Source: Methanoregulaceae archaeon
GTDB lineage: Archaea; Halobacteriota; Methanomicrobia; Methanomicrobiales; Methanospirillaceae
Assembly (NCBI GenBank): GCA_013331215.1
Contig: DUGU01000036.1
Span: forward strand, 1 to 7,745
DNA length: 7,745 nt
Direction of reading: 5' to 3'
The translations under genes were made by a program, and so were the position numbers. Numbering within the stretch: position 1 is the first letter of the stretch; each line of letters opens with the position of its first letter. Of the stretch, positions 1-5,377 are shown in pieces. The notes under the pieces were generated by a model that was not told where the DNA came from, made no database searches, and was given only the letters and a program-made list of their open reading frames with translations.

Positions 1-67
1 GTCGGAGTACGCCGCGGCGGTGCCGGTCCCCGGTGAACCGAATGGTTGCGGTATCGCCGGCAGTGAA

Positions 68-99
68 GGGGTACCGCGGTACCGCGGCGGACCCCTTTT
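68..99 (+). terminator. GC-rich palindromic hairpin followed by TTTT
   Basis: GGGGT (68-72) can pair with ACCCC (91-95). The interior holds two copies of CCGCGG (74-79 and 82-87) around a TA, so 70-83 and 74-87 are each perfect 14-bp palindromes. TTTT follows directly at 96-99. A strong hairpin plus a short T-run on the plus strand fits a transcription terminator for a plus-strand gene to the left, possibly one stopping at 34-36. The T-run is short, and a palindromic protein-binding site is the main alternative. Confidence 0.4.
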
Positions 100-346
100 C
101 GAGAGCCGGACCCGCCGGTCGCGCCGAACGAAGATAACCGGGGAACACGCGACCGGACGATGGAGCACGCTCATCGGGGTCCTGCTGAAATCCGGGAAGG
201 CGAGGTCCTCCGTGCCCGGCCGGCTGCCGTGCCGGTCGGCGATGACCTCCCGAGCTGCGAGACTGCGTGCAGCCGGCGGCGGAGCGGCGTGGACCCCGGG
301 GGGCGGCCGGTGACTGACGGGGGGACGAGCCCGTGGGTAGAGATCG

Positions 347-354
347 TTTTATCA
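347..354 (+). promoter_or_regulatory. TATA-like box for the 96-aa ORF
   Basis: TTTTATCA stands out in a GC-rich background and is centred about 25 bp before the ATG at 375. This is the spacing expected when an archaeal transcript starts at or next to its start codon. It is the main reason for choosing ATG 375 over the upstream in-frame GTG at 333, which would lie before the box. Confidence 0.35.
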
Positions 355-374
355 CCTGGGGCCGTCACTGCTCT

Positions 375-665
375 ATGACGATGGTATCCAGGTTCCGGAT
401 CGACGTTCCGCCATATCCGGGGTGGGTGCGCCGTCTCTATCGGCTCTCCCGCCCGGTCACTGATGAGGACGTGCAGGCAATCCTGAACGGGCAGGATGAG
501 TACGTCAGAACGGTCGGACCCGATCGCGTCGTCAGCATCCACAAGTTCGGCCTCCTCGAGATCAACTGCATCGTCGGGGTTCCGGAGATCGAGGTCTGGT
601 TCAGTCCCGAGCAGCGCGGGTGGACCTCCGAATACCTCGACGCGCTGCTCGCGACACGGTTTTAG
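375..665 (+). CDS. hypothetical protein, 96 aa
   Basis: I do not recognise the family. The product is a small soluble protein beginning MTMVSRFRIDVPPYPGW, with no signal peptide, membrane segment or metal-binding cysteine cluster. The N-terminal part is basic and aromatic (RRLYRLSRPVTDEDVQAIL). The middle has alternating hydrophobic stretches suggesting beta strands (RVVSIHKFGLLEINCIVGV). The C-terminus is WFSPEQRGWTSEYLDALL, probably a helix. Third codon positions are GC-rich, as expected for a real gene here. A GTG at 333 would give 110 aa, but ATG 375 sits about 25 bp after a TATA-like box and is preferred; ATG 381 is also possible. It converges on the molbindin gene at 739-948 and may have no link to cofactor assembly. 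Confidence 0.65.
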   Translation: MTMVSRFRIDVPPYPGWVRRLYRLSRPVTDEDVQAILNGQDEYVRTVGPDRVVSIHKFGLLEINCIVGVPEIEVWFSPEQRGWTSEYLDALLATRF

Positions 666-685
666 CCGCCGGGGATCACGCCGGA

Positions 686-720
686 GGCCGCAGCTTCGGC
701 CCGGGGAAAATTTCGAAAAA
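686..720 (-). terminator. hairpin and T-tracts between convergent genes
   Basis: GGCCG (686-690) and CGGCC (697-701) form a stem with a 6-nt loop, extendable by flanking CCGG with one bulge. Read on the minus strand, the DNA just after the molbindin stop has CTTTTT (721-716) and then TTTT (710-707) before this stem. Archaeal transcription often ends at oligo-T tracts, so these are the likely 3' end of the molbindin transcript. The stem may also help end the convergent plus-strand transcript, but it has no T-run on that side. Confidence 0.35.
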
Positions 721-738
721 GGGGGGGATGAGGTCGGT

Positions 739-948
739 TCAGTCGATGCCGATCATCACTTCGGACGCCTTCATGACGGCGTAGACCCTGGAGCCCTCCT
801 TGAGCCCCAGTCGTTCCGCCGAGTACGTGGTGATGACCGAGACGATCTCGGCTCCTCCATCGAGGGTGACGATCACCTCGGTGTTCACCGGCCCCTTCTT
901 GATTGTCTTCACCATCTTCGGTACATGATTCCGAGCGCTGATCTGCAT
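739..948 (-). CDS. molbindin, Mop/TOBE-domain molybdate/tungstate-binding protein
   Basis: This 69-aa protein is a single Mop (TOBE) domain. Molbindins bind molybdate or tungstate in the cytoplasm, usually as oligomers with the oxyanion at subunit interfaces, and are thought to store or buffer it. The diagnostic features are visible: SARN near the start (residues 4-7), KKGPVNTEV (18-25), a GG turn at 31-32, the SAERLGLKEGSRV segment (43-55), and the closing KASEVMIG (60-67) whose Lys-Ala-Ser is typical of the anion site. The length matches a one-domain molbindin, not a ModE regulator or an ABC ATPase tail, since no helix-turn-helix or ATPase region is attached. It follows the MoeA paralogue at 1175-2632 on the same strand after a 226-bp gap and appears to have its own promoter. 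It would supply metal oxyanion to the MoeA enzymes. Confidence 0.93.
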   Translation of the reverse strand: MQISARNHVPKMVKTIKKGPVNTEVIVTLDGGAEIVSVITTYSAERLGLKEGSRVYAVMKASEVMIGID

Positions 949-974
949 GGTATTGCCGGGGCTCCCCTATCGGC

Positions 975-992
975 GAAATTTATGAAATATAT
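975..992 (-). promoter_or_regulatory. AT-rich TATA-like region upstream of molbindin
   Basis: On the minus strand the stretch reads ATATATTTCATAAATTTC and is the only AT-rich patch upstream of the molbindin ATG at 948. ATATATTT is centred about 40 bp before the start and the second core TAAATTT about 30 bp before it. Either would suit an archaeal promoter with a leader of 15 nt or less. A GGGAG lies about 13 nt before the ATG, rather far for a Shine-Dalgarno site. Confidence 0.45.
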
Positions 993-1038
993 CCCAATGG
1001 TGGAGGATTTTCGTTATTTCAGTAGCCAATAAAGGGCA

Positions 1039-1064
1039 GCCGATCGGGATGGTTCGCGATCGGC
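1039..1064. terminator. perfect 8-bp inverted repeat between moeA paralogue and molbindin
   Basis: GCCGATCG (1039-1046) and CGATCGGC (1057-1064) are perfect inverted repeats around a 10-nt loop. The element lies about 110 bp past the stop of the minus-strand moeA paralogue and about 45 bp upstream of the molbindin TATA-like patch. On the minus strand it is followed by GCTGCCCTTTATTGG, a weak T-rich run. It could terminate the moeA message or be an operator for molbindin; the sequence alone does not decide. Confidence 0.35.
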
Positions 1065-1174
1065 CCGGGTCGGGGCGACGCCGCGGGTCTCAGTGGGCGG
1101 AAACGTGCCGTTCGTGCGCTCTTCGTGTCCTGTATGCCCGCCTCCTGCCAGGGACCGCCGGTTCGTCCGCCTAT

Positions 1175-2632
1175 TCAGCCGGACGCGACGAATTCGATTG
1201 GATAGCCGATGGCTCCTGCAGCCCCGGTCACGGCTCGAACGCATGGGTCGTCGAGGAGGACGCGGGAACAGAGGAGTCGGGGGCGCCCGCCGGGACCCTC
1301 CAGGACTGCGATATGGCAGCGCCGGGCCCCGAGCGCCTCGAAGGCCGAGGCCGGCCGGCTCCCGACCAGCTCGACACGCACCCCTACGGCACGCGCGATC
1401 GATACCAGTTCGTCAGAGCCAGGGCCGGGCGCCCCGTGGACGAGAAGCGTCCGCCGGGCAGCCCGTTCGCCCGCTGTCATGCTGACTTCGTGCACGTTCC
1501 CGGCCTCGTAGCCCTCCACGCCGCTCGGGACGTGAAGAAACGCATGAGGACCGATGTCGGCGAGGTGCGAGGCGGGGTTCCGCGCACGGGGGTAGGCGAC
1601 CCAGCGGTCGACGATGAATCCGAGCGTGAGCGGCACGAACTCGTCGACGCCGACTTCGGAGACGATCGGCCGCGCGAGCTCCACCGACAGCGTCGGGTGC
1701 TGTACGGCAGGCGGAAATCCCCAGGAGCAGAGGAGGGGCGCGACCAGCTCGCGGAGGACGACGCCGGCCGCGAACGGGTACCCGGGAATCGCGATGACCG
1801 GGATCCGGCCAACGCGGCCAACCAGGGTCGGACGGCCGGGCTGCATCGCAACGCCGTGAAAGAGGATTTCGCCGAGGGCCCCGATCACCCTTGCCGTACC
1901 GTCGCTCGACCCCTTGGAGAGACCGCCGAAGACGAGCACCAGATCGGAATCGCGGGCAACCGCCGCGAGTTGGTCGCCAATCGCCCCAATGCTCCCGCTC
2001 ATCGCCGAGTGCGGGATGCAGCTGACGCCCCGACCCGCGAGGAATGCAGCCGCACGTGCCGTGTTCGATTCGATCACCTCTCCCGGTCCGGGGCGGCTAC
2101 CCGGTGGTACCAGTCCCTGCCCGAAGGGGATCAGAGCGACCCGGAGGGTCTGGACCCGGATCCCTTCGATACCGCACGTGACGAGCGCACCAACCTCGTC
2201 CGGCCGGACGCGATGGCCGGACGGCAGGATCTCCTCGCCCTCCCGTACCTCGGCCCCGGCGCGCCTGATATGCTGGCCGGGCCTGGCGGCTTTCGCGGTT
2301 GTGAATTCCCCGCCCGACTCCTTGAGATCCTCGACCATGACCACCGCGTCGCACCCGTCCGGTAGGGTGTCGCCGGACTCGACCGGTACGGCCGATGGAA
2401 TGCTGACGTGTCGGCGATCGCGGGCCGCAGCCGTCTCGACGCTCGAGACCGCGCACCCGTCCACGAGGCAACGGTCCTCGCCGGGCACGTCGAACGCGGA
2501 GAGGACCGGCTCCGCGGTCACCCTGCCGACCGCGTCGGCGATCGGGACCCGCTCGGCCCGCGAGGGGGTGGGAAAGGACTCCGTCACGATCGCACGCGCC
2601 TGCAGATAGGTGACCTGGTCGAAGAAACGCAT
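1175..2632 (-). CDS. diverged MoeA-family protein with short C-terminal binding-protein-like tail
   Basis: MoeA proteins insert molybdenum or tungsten into adenylylated molybdopterin in the cytoplasm. In this 485-aa protein the family layout is clear: the N-terminal region with DVPGEDRCLVDG (48-59), VRPDEVGALVTCGIEGIRV (142-160), the MoCF-binding fold with FGGLSKGSSD (235-244), PGRP (265-268) and IPGYP (282-286), and domain IV with VGVDEFVPL (328-336). Residues about 394-485 resemble half of the binding-protein-like domain fused to many archaeal MoeA proteins (VGSRPASAFEAL and CHIAVLEG). By alignment to E. coli MoeA, Asp59, Asp259, Pro298 and Pro301 are kept, but Thr100 is Ser, Asp142 is Glu, Glu188 is Gly (FGQGL), Asp228 is lost, and Lys275/Lys279 are Gly/Gln. 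It may be weakly active or a non-catalytic partner. ATG 2632 is preferred over TTG 2683, which lies upstream of the TATA box. Confidence 0.88.
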   Translation of the reverse strand: MRFFDQVTYLQARAIVTESFPTPSRAERVPIADAVGRVTAEPVLSAFDVPGEDRCLVDGCAVSSVETAAARDRRHVSIPSAVPVESGDTLPDGCDAVVMVEDLKESGGEFTTAKAARPGQHIRRAGAEVREGEEILPSGHRVRPDEVGALVTCGIEGIRVQTLRVALIPFGQGLVPPGSRPGPGEVIESNTARAAAFLAGRGVSCIPHSAMSGSIGAIGDQLAAVARDSDLVLVFGGLSKGSSDGTARVIGALGEILFHGVAMQPGRPTLVGRVGRIPVIAIPGYPFAAGVVLRELVAPLLCSWGFPPAVQHPTLSVELARPIVSEVGVDEFVPLTLGFIVDRWVAYPRARNPASHLADIGPHAFLHVPSGVEGYEAGNVHEVSMTAGERAARRTLLVHGAPGPGSDELVSIARAVGVRVELVGSRPASAFEALGARRCHIAVLEGPGGRPRLLCSRVLLDDPCVRAVTGAAGAIGYPIEFVASG

Positions 2633-2750
2633 GGAGCTGTTCCAGAGAGCGTCGGCGTCAGGAGATATAATCTTTGGTAACAAACACTTTAGATTAAATG
2701 AATTAAATTAACATCATGCTTCATCTCTCCAGGCCAGTCACCATTTCGCG
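2633..2750. promoter_or_regulatory. divergent promoter region, moeA paralogue / fdhD
   Basis: This 118-bp region between divergent genes has an AT-rich core at 2663-2712. On the minus strand TTATATCT (2670-2663) is centred about 34 bp before the ATG at 2632, suggesting a leader of under 10 nt. On the plus strand two ATTAAAT copies, 9 bp apart (2693-2699 and 2702-2708), lie 40-55 bp before the fdhD ATG and probably form its TATA region. Between the two boxes are nested inverted repeats: TTTG-gtaa-CAAA (2673-2684), and TAATCT (2668-2673) with AGATTA (2691-2696), whose centres are 23 bp apart. These are candidate operator half-sites that could coordinate both genes. Confidence 0.55.
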
Positions 2751-3584
2751 ATGCACACGGGCACAGGGAAAAGTACCGTAACGGGGGATCCGGCGGGGCT
2801 CACCCGCGGGGTGGACGCGATTATCGCCGACGAGACTGGCGTGCGGCGGGAGAGGGCCGAAGTCAGTGTGGAGTCGACGGTCGAGCTTCGGGTCAACGGC
2901 ACCCCGCTCGTCCGGCTCGCGCTGACGCGCGACCGTCTTGAGGCGTTCGCCTGCGGCTTTCTCGTGTGCGAGGGGGTCGTCACCTCGGTCGACGCGATCG
3001 AGTCCGTCGCGGTTGACGGGGGAGTGGTTGATGCGCGGGTACCCGATCTTGCAGGCCCGCCACCGGGGATAGAGCTGCGCACCTCCGGATGTCCCGGTCT
3101 TGCCTTCGGCCTCGGCGCATGCCGGGAGCCCCTGCCGAACGGATACGGGGTCGAGCTCGACGGCCTCATGCGCGCTGCCGGCCTGATCAACGAACTCGCA
3201 CGGCTCTGGCGGCGAACCGGGGGGACTCATTGCGCCGTGATCGTGGGTCCGGACGGGGAGGTGATCGCGTCGGCCGAAGACATGGGCCGCCATACCTCGG
3301 TCGACAAGGCTGTTGGCACTGCCCTGCTGCGTGGTGCCGATCTCTCGATCGCGATTCTGGTCTGTACCGGCCGTCTCCCATCGGGCATGGTTGCCAAGGT
3401 ATACCGCGCAGGGATCTCGATCGTCGTCTCGAACACGGCCCCGGTACTCGCTGGACTCGAGCTTGCCGAGCGGTTGAACATCACCGTGGTAGGGTTCGCC
3501 CGTCCGCCCCGGCTCACGGTTTACACCCACCCCGAACGCGTCCTCCGTGACGGGTCCGCCCTGGCAGCGGCCGCCACTGGGTAA
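2751..3584 (+). CDS. fdhD: FdhD-family formate dehydrogenase accessory sulfurtransferase
   Basis: FdhD transfers sulfur, from a cysteine desulfurase in bacteria, to the molybdenum or tungsten bis-MGD cofactor, which formate dehydrogenase needs for activity. The 277-aa length is typical. Visible family motifs are ELRVNGTPLVRLALTRDRLEAF (start about 45), CGFLVCEGVV (68-77), RTSGC (110-114), TGGTHCAVI (157-165), AEDMGRHTSVDKAVG (175-189), TGRLPSGMVAK (206-216), and the C-terminal ELAERLNITVVGFAR and YTHPERVL. Two departures stand out. The usual CxxC sulfur-transfer motif reads C114-P-G-L, so the second cysteine is missing. The conserved Asn after GRH is Thr182. Cys124, Cys161 and Cys205 remain and might substitute. 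ATG 2751 fits the N-terminus and the promoter spacing. It precedes moeA by 24 bp, suggesting one transcript. No formate dehydrogenase subunit is in the window. Confidence 0.92.
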   Translation: MHTGTGKSTVTGDPAGLTRGVDAIIADETGVRRERAEVSVESTVELRVNGTPLVRLALTRDRLEAFACGFLVCEGVVTSVDAIESVAVDGGVVDARVPDLAGPPPGIELRTSGCPGLAFGLGACREPLPNGYGVELDGLMRAAGLINELARLWRRTGGTHCAVIVGPDGEVIASAEDMGRHTSVDKAVGTALLRGADLSIAILVCTGRLPSGMVAKVYRAGISIVVSNTAPVLAGLELAERLNITVVGFARPPRLTVYTHPERVLRDGSALAAAATG

Positions 3585-3608
3585 AGGCGAATCATTTATT
3601 ACGGGTAT

Positions 3609-4874
3609 GTGATAACCATTCCTGCAATGGAGGCCCTCCATCGCGCTCTCCCGTCACAGCCCGGCTCCCTGCCGCCGGAGGGGGCGACCTGCTCGATCGA
3701 GGACGCAATCCGGTTCATCCACCAGTCGGCGTTCCCGGCCAGCACCGAGGTCGTCCAGATCGACCGGGCGGACGGCCGCATCCTCGCCGAGACGATTCGT
3801 TCGGACTGTGACGTACCGGGTTTTGACCGCTCCACCATGGACGGATTCGCACTCAGAGCAATCGAGACCGCAGGTGCATCGGAGCAAACCCCGGTGACGC
3901 TCAGGATCGCGGGCTCCGTCTCGATGGGCTCGGCTCTTTCGGTCTGCCTGGGAAAAGGACAGAGCTGCGCAGTGCCGACCGGCGGACGCCTGCCGGAGGG
4001 TACCGATACGGTCGTACCGATCGAAATGGTCGAGCGCCTGGGAGAATCGCTGGTCCTGACCCGTCCCGCGAGAGCCGGCGAGCATGTGACCCGCCGCGGT
4101 GCCGATTTCTCTATCGGTACCGTTCTGCTGCCTGCAGGCTGGATACTACGGCCGCAGGACGTCGGCGTGCTCGCTGCGGTCGGGCGGACCGCGGTCCGGG
4201 TTCGCCGCCCCCTCCGGATCGGGATCGTCCCGACCGGGCTCGAACTCGTCGATGCGGCCTCCGAGCCCGGTCCCGGGGAGGTTCGCGAGGTCAATTCCCA
4301 TCTGATCGGCGTCTTTCTCAGGCGTCAGGGGGCGATACCTATGCTCTCGAGCGTCGTGCGAGACGACCCCGACGAGCTGACGTACGCGGTCCTCCGGGCG
4401 GTCGCCGACTGCGACGCGGTCGTGGTCTCGGGCGGGAGCGCCCGCGGCGAACGGGACATTACCGGCCAGGTTCTTGCCCGGCTCTCGGACCGGACCATGC
4501 CCGCGGTCACGTTCGGCCCGGGTAAGCCGACCCGGATCGCGATGGTCCACGGCCGGCCGGTTATCGGCCTGCCCGGTCACCCCGCCTCGTCGTTCATCGT
4601 GCTTGTCCTCTTCCTCGCCCGGCTTATCGAGGGGATGCAGGGAGGCTCGCGGCGAGCGGTCTGTCGCCAGACCGTCCGACTCGCGACCCCTTTACCGCTC
4701 AGACGCCAGCGGGAGACGTACCGTCTCGTACGGATTCGAGACGGGTGGGCAACTCCGGTCGACGGCGAGGCCGGTCGCCTCTCGACCCTTTTTGAGTGTG
4801 ACGGTATCGTCGTGGTCCCGGCCGACGGCACCGGGCTCAGGGCCGGCGACGAGGCGGACGTCATTACCTGGTGA
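3609..4874 (+). CDS. moeA: molybdopterin molybdenumtransferase MoeA (near-canonical copy)
   Basis: This enzyme hydrolyses adenylylated molybdopterin while inserting molybdate or tungstate, giving the metal cofactor. The 421 aa match a classical four-domain MoeA without a C-terminal tail. Motifs are DVPGFDRSTMDGFAL (68-82), PTGGRLPEGTDTVVPIE (123-139), RRGADF (162-167), PTGLELVD (208-215), VRDDPDEL (250-257), SGGSARGERD (274-283), PGKP (304-307) and LPGHP (321-325); domain IV follows to the end. Positions equivalent to E. coli Asp59, Thr100, Asp142, Glu188, Asp228, Asp259, Pro298 and Pro301 are all kept. Lys275 and Lys279 appear replaced by Ala299 and Gly303, which is odd for an active enzyme. 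It lies 24 bp after fdhD. GTG 3609 gives 421 aa and ATG 3627 gives 415 aa. Neither has a clear Shine-Dalgarno site, and the AT patch CATTTATTA (3593-3601) might drive a transcript starting near ATG 3627. Confidence 0.93.
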   Translation: MITIPAMEALHRALPSQPGSLPPEGATCSIEDAIRFIHQSAFPASTEVVQIDRADGRILAETIRSDCDVPGFDRSTMDGFALRAIETAGASEQTPVTLRIAGSVSMGSALSVCLGKGQSCAVPTGGRLPEGTDTVVPIEMVERLGESLVLTRPARAGEHVTRRGADFSIGTVLLPAGWILRPQDVGVLAAVGRTAVRVRRPLRIGIVPTGLELVDAASEPGPGEVREVNSHLIGVFLRRQGAIPMLSSVVRDDPDELTYAVLRAVADCDAVVVSGGSARGERDITGQVLARLSDRTMPAVTFGPGKPTRIAMVHGRPVIGLPGHPASSFIVLVLFLARLIEGMQGGSRRAVCRQTVRLATPLPLRRQRETYRLVRIRDGWATPVDGEAGRLSTLFECDGIVVVPADGTGLRAGDEADVITW

Positions 4875-5224
4875 CGGCGCTCGGGGCGGCCAGGACCGTG
4901 CGGACCTTCGGGCCCTGCGCGAGCCCCCTGTGGCGCTGCCGGCCCGGCATCCGCGCCGCTCCTGGGCAGGATCGACCAGACGTGACATGGCGCGCATGGA
5001 ACCTCTACCGGCACGGCCACGTGATAGGCCGAGCGGGCCACCACCTCAACACTGTCATCACCGATCTCGACGCCCTCGCGGCCCGGCACAGCAGGACTAG
5101 TGCTGCTGGTATATACGACACGATCGCGCGGGGCGATGAGGGGATCGCCCGTGACCGCGTAACCATCGTCCTCCTCCGCCGCCTCGAGGAGTCGGATCGC
5201 TTCGCGGAACTGAGCCCGGAGTGA
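4871..5224 (+). CDS. possible small protein coupled to moeA, 117 aa
   Basis: I do not recognise this protein. Its GTG start overlaps the moeA TGA as GTGA, a common arrangement for translational coupling, and about 80% of its codons end in G or C, matching the neighbouring genes. The N-terminal half is Arg-, Pro- and Cys-containing (RTFGPCASPLWRCRPG) without an obvious fold. The C-terminal half looks more structured: LNTVITDLDALAA, then a probable helix RDRVTIVLLRRLEESDRF. There is no signal peptide or membrane segment. The opposite strand is also open here (5278 down to 4577) with a plausible protein sequence, but it would run about 300 nt antisense into moeA and its third positions are less GC-biased, so the plus reading is preferred. 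It may still be non-coding. Confidence 0.4.
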   Translation: MTALGAARTVRTFGPCASPLWRCRPGIRAAPGQDRPDVTWRAWNLYRHGHVIGRAGHHLNTVITDLDALAARHSRTSAAGIYDTIARGDEGIARDRVTIVLLRRLEESDRFAELSPE

Positions 5225-5302
5225 TGTTCTTAGTGTGCCGTAACGGTCCGATCGACTACGGATCGACACTTTCATCACACGGGCCCGCTCTAACCCCCGA
5301 CC
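5225..5302. other. intergenic spacer with weak inverted repeats
   Basis: CCGTA (5238-5242) can pair with TACGG (5257-5261), and the flanking GTGT and ACAC extend the pairing. No T-run follows. The 12-mer CGGATCGACACT (5259-5270) recurs at 5851-5862 on the same strand, on the far side of the small-ORF cluster. No convincing TATA box is visible upstream of the ATG at 5303. Confidence 0.25.
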
Positions 5303-5377
5303 ATGGACGAAAAATCCAGAACCAGGATGGTCCTTGTCCGCGAGGCGGTCTCCGAGACCGATAAGGAGGCGCGCTGA
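5303..5377 (+). CDS. 24-aa leader ORF overlapping the next gene
   Basis: This small ORF encodes MDEKSRTRMVLVREAV followed by SETDKEAR. Its TGA (5375-5377) overlaps the ATG of the following gene at 5377, and its last codons contain the GGAGG (5365-5369) that serves that gene. Codon choice (GTC, CGC, GAG, GCG, ACC) matches the neighbours. The product is charged and probably helical. No Shine-Dalgarno site precedes ATG 5303. It could be a genuine microprotein, a translation-coupling leader, or simply the leader region of the next message read by chance. Confidence 0.4.
   Translation: MDEKSRTRMVLVREAVSETDKEAR
5365..5369 (+). promoter_or_regulatory. Shine-Dalgarno site of the 103-aa ORF
   Basis: AAGGAGG (5363-5369) ends 7 nt before the ATG at 5377. 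It is the clearest ribosome binding site in the window, where most other starts look leaderless or lack one. It fixes the start of the 103-aa protein and implies that this gene is translated from an internal position on a longer transcript. Confidence 0.7.

Larger units (their letters stand above)
1..374. other. left-edge region without a confident gene
   Basis: I see no gene here that I can name. One plus frame is open from the left edge to the TGA at 311-313, but its product is rich in Arg, Gly and Ser and resembles no family I know. A second plus ORF (160-378, 72 aa) ends in an ATGA overlap with the ATG at 375, which could mean translational coupling. Its third-position GC is only moderate, there is no clear ribosome binding site, and the product is unrecognised. 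A third plus frame meets TGA at 34-36 and could be the last 11 codons of a gene entering from the left. The clearest structure is the palindromic hairpin at 68-99, listed separately. Confidence 0.4.

Noticed and set aside
739..948. ModE-type regulator or ABC transporter ATPase fragment
   Set aside because: The protein is a complete single Mop domain with its own start and stop; no helix-turn-helix or ATPase motifs are encoded beside it.
1030..1070. Molybdenum-cofactor riboswitch upstream of molbindin
   Set aside because: There is only a simple two-arm hairpin, it lies upstream of the likely promoter rather than in the leader, and I cannot see the conserved multi-stem architecture.
1049..2365. 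Long plus-strand ORF (438 codons) opposite the first MoeA paralogue
   Set aside because: It is antisense to a protein with clear MoeA motifs over its full length. Its translation is low-complexity Arg/Asp/Gly-rich, as expected for the shadow of a GC-rich gene.
2633..2683. TTG at 2683 as start of the first MoeA paralogue (502 aa)
   Set aside because: It lies upstream of the likely TATA box (2663-2670), and the extra 17 residues show no family similarity. ATG 2632 begins right before conserved MoeA sequence.
2721..3641. Minus-strand ORF of 306 codons opposite fdhD
   Set aside because: The plus strand carries the full FdhD motif series; the minus reading is a shadow.
4577..5278. Minus-strand ORF of 233 codons over the 3' end of moeA and its spacer
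   Set aside because: It would overlap moeA antisense by about 300 nt, has no Shine-Dalgarno site or TATA box, and its third positions are less GC-biased than those of the plus ORF. It is kept as an alternative in the findings because its first 100 residues look plausible.
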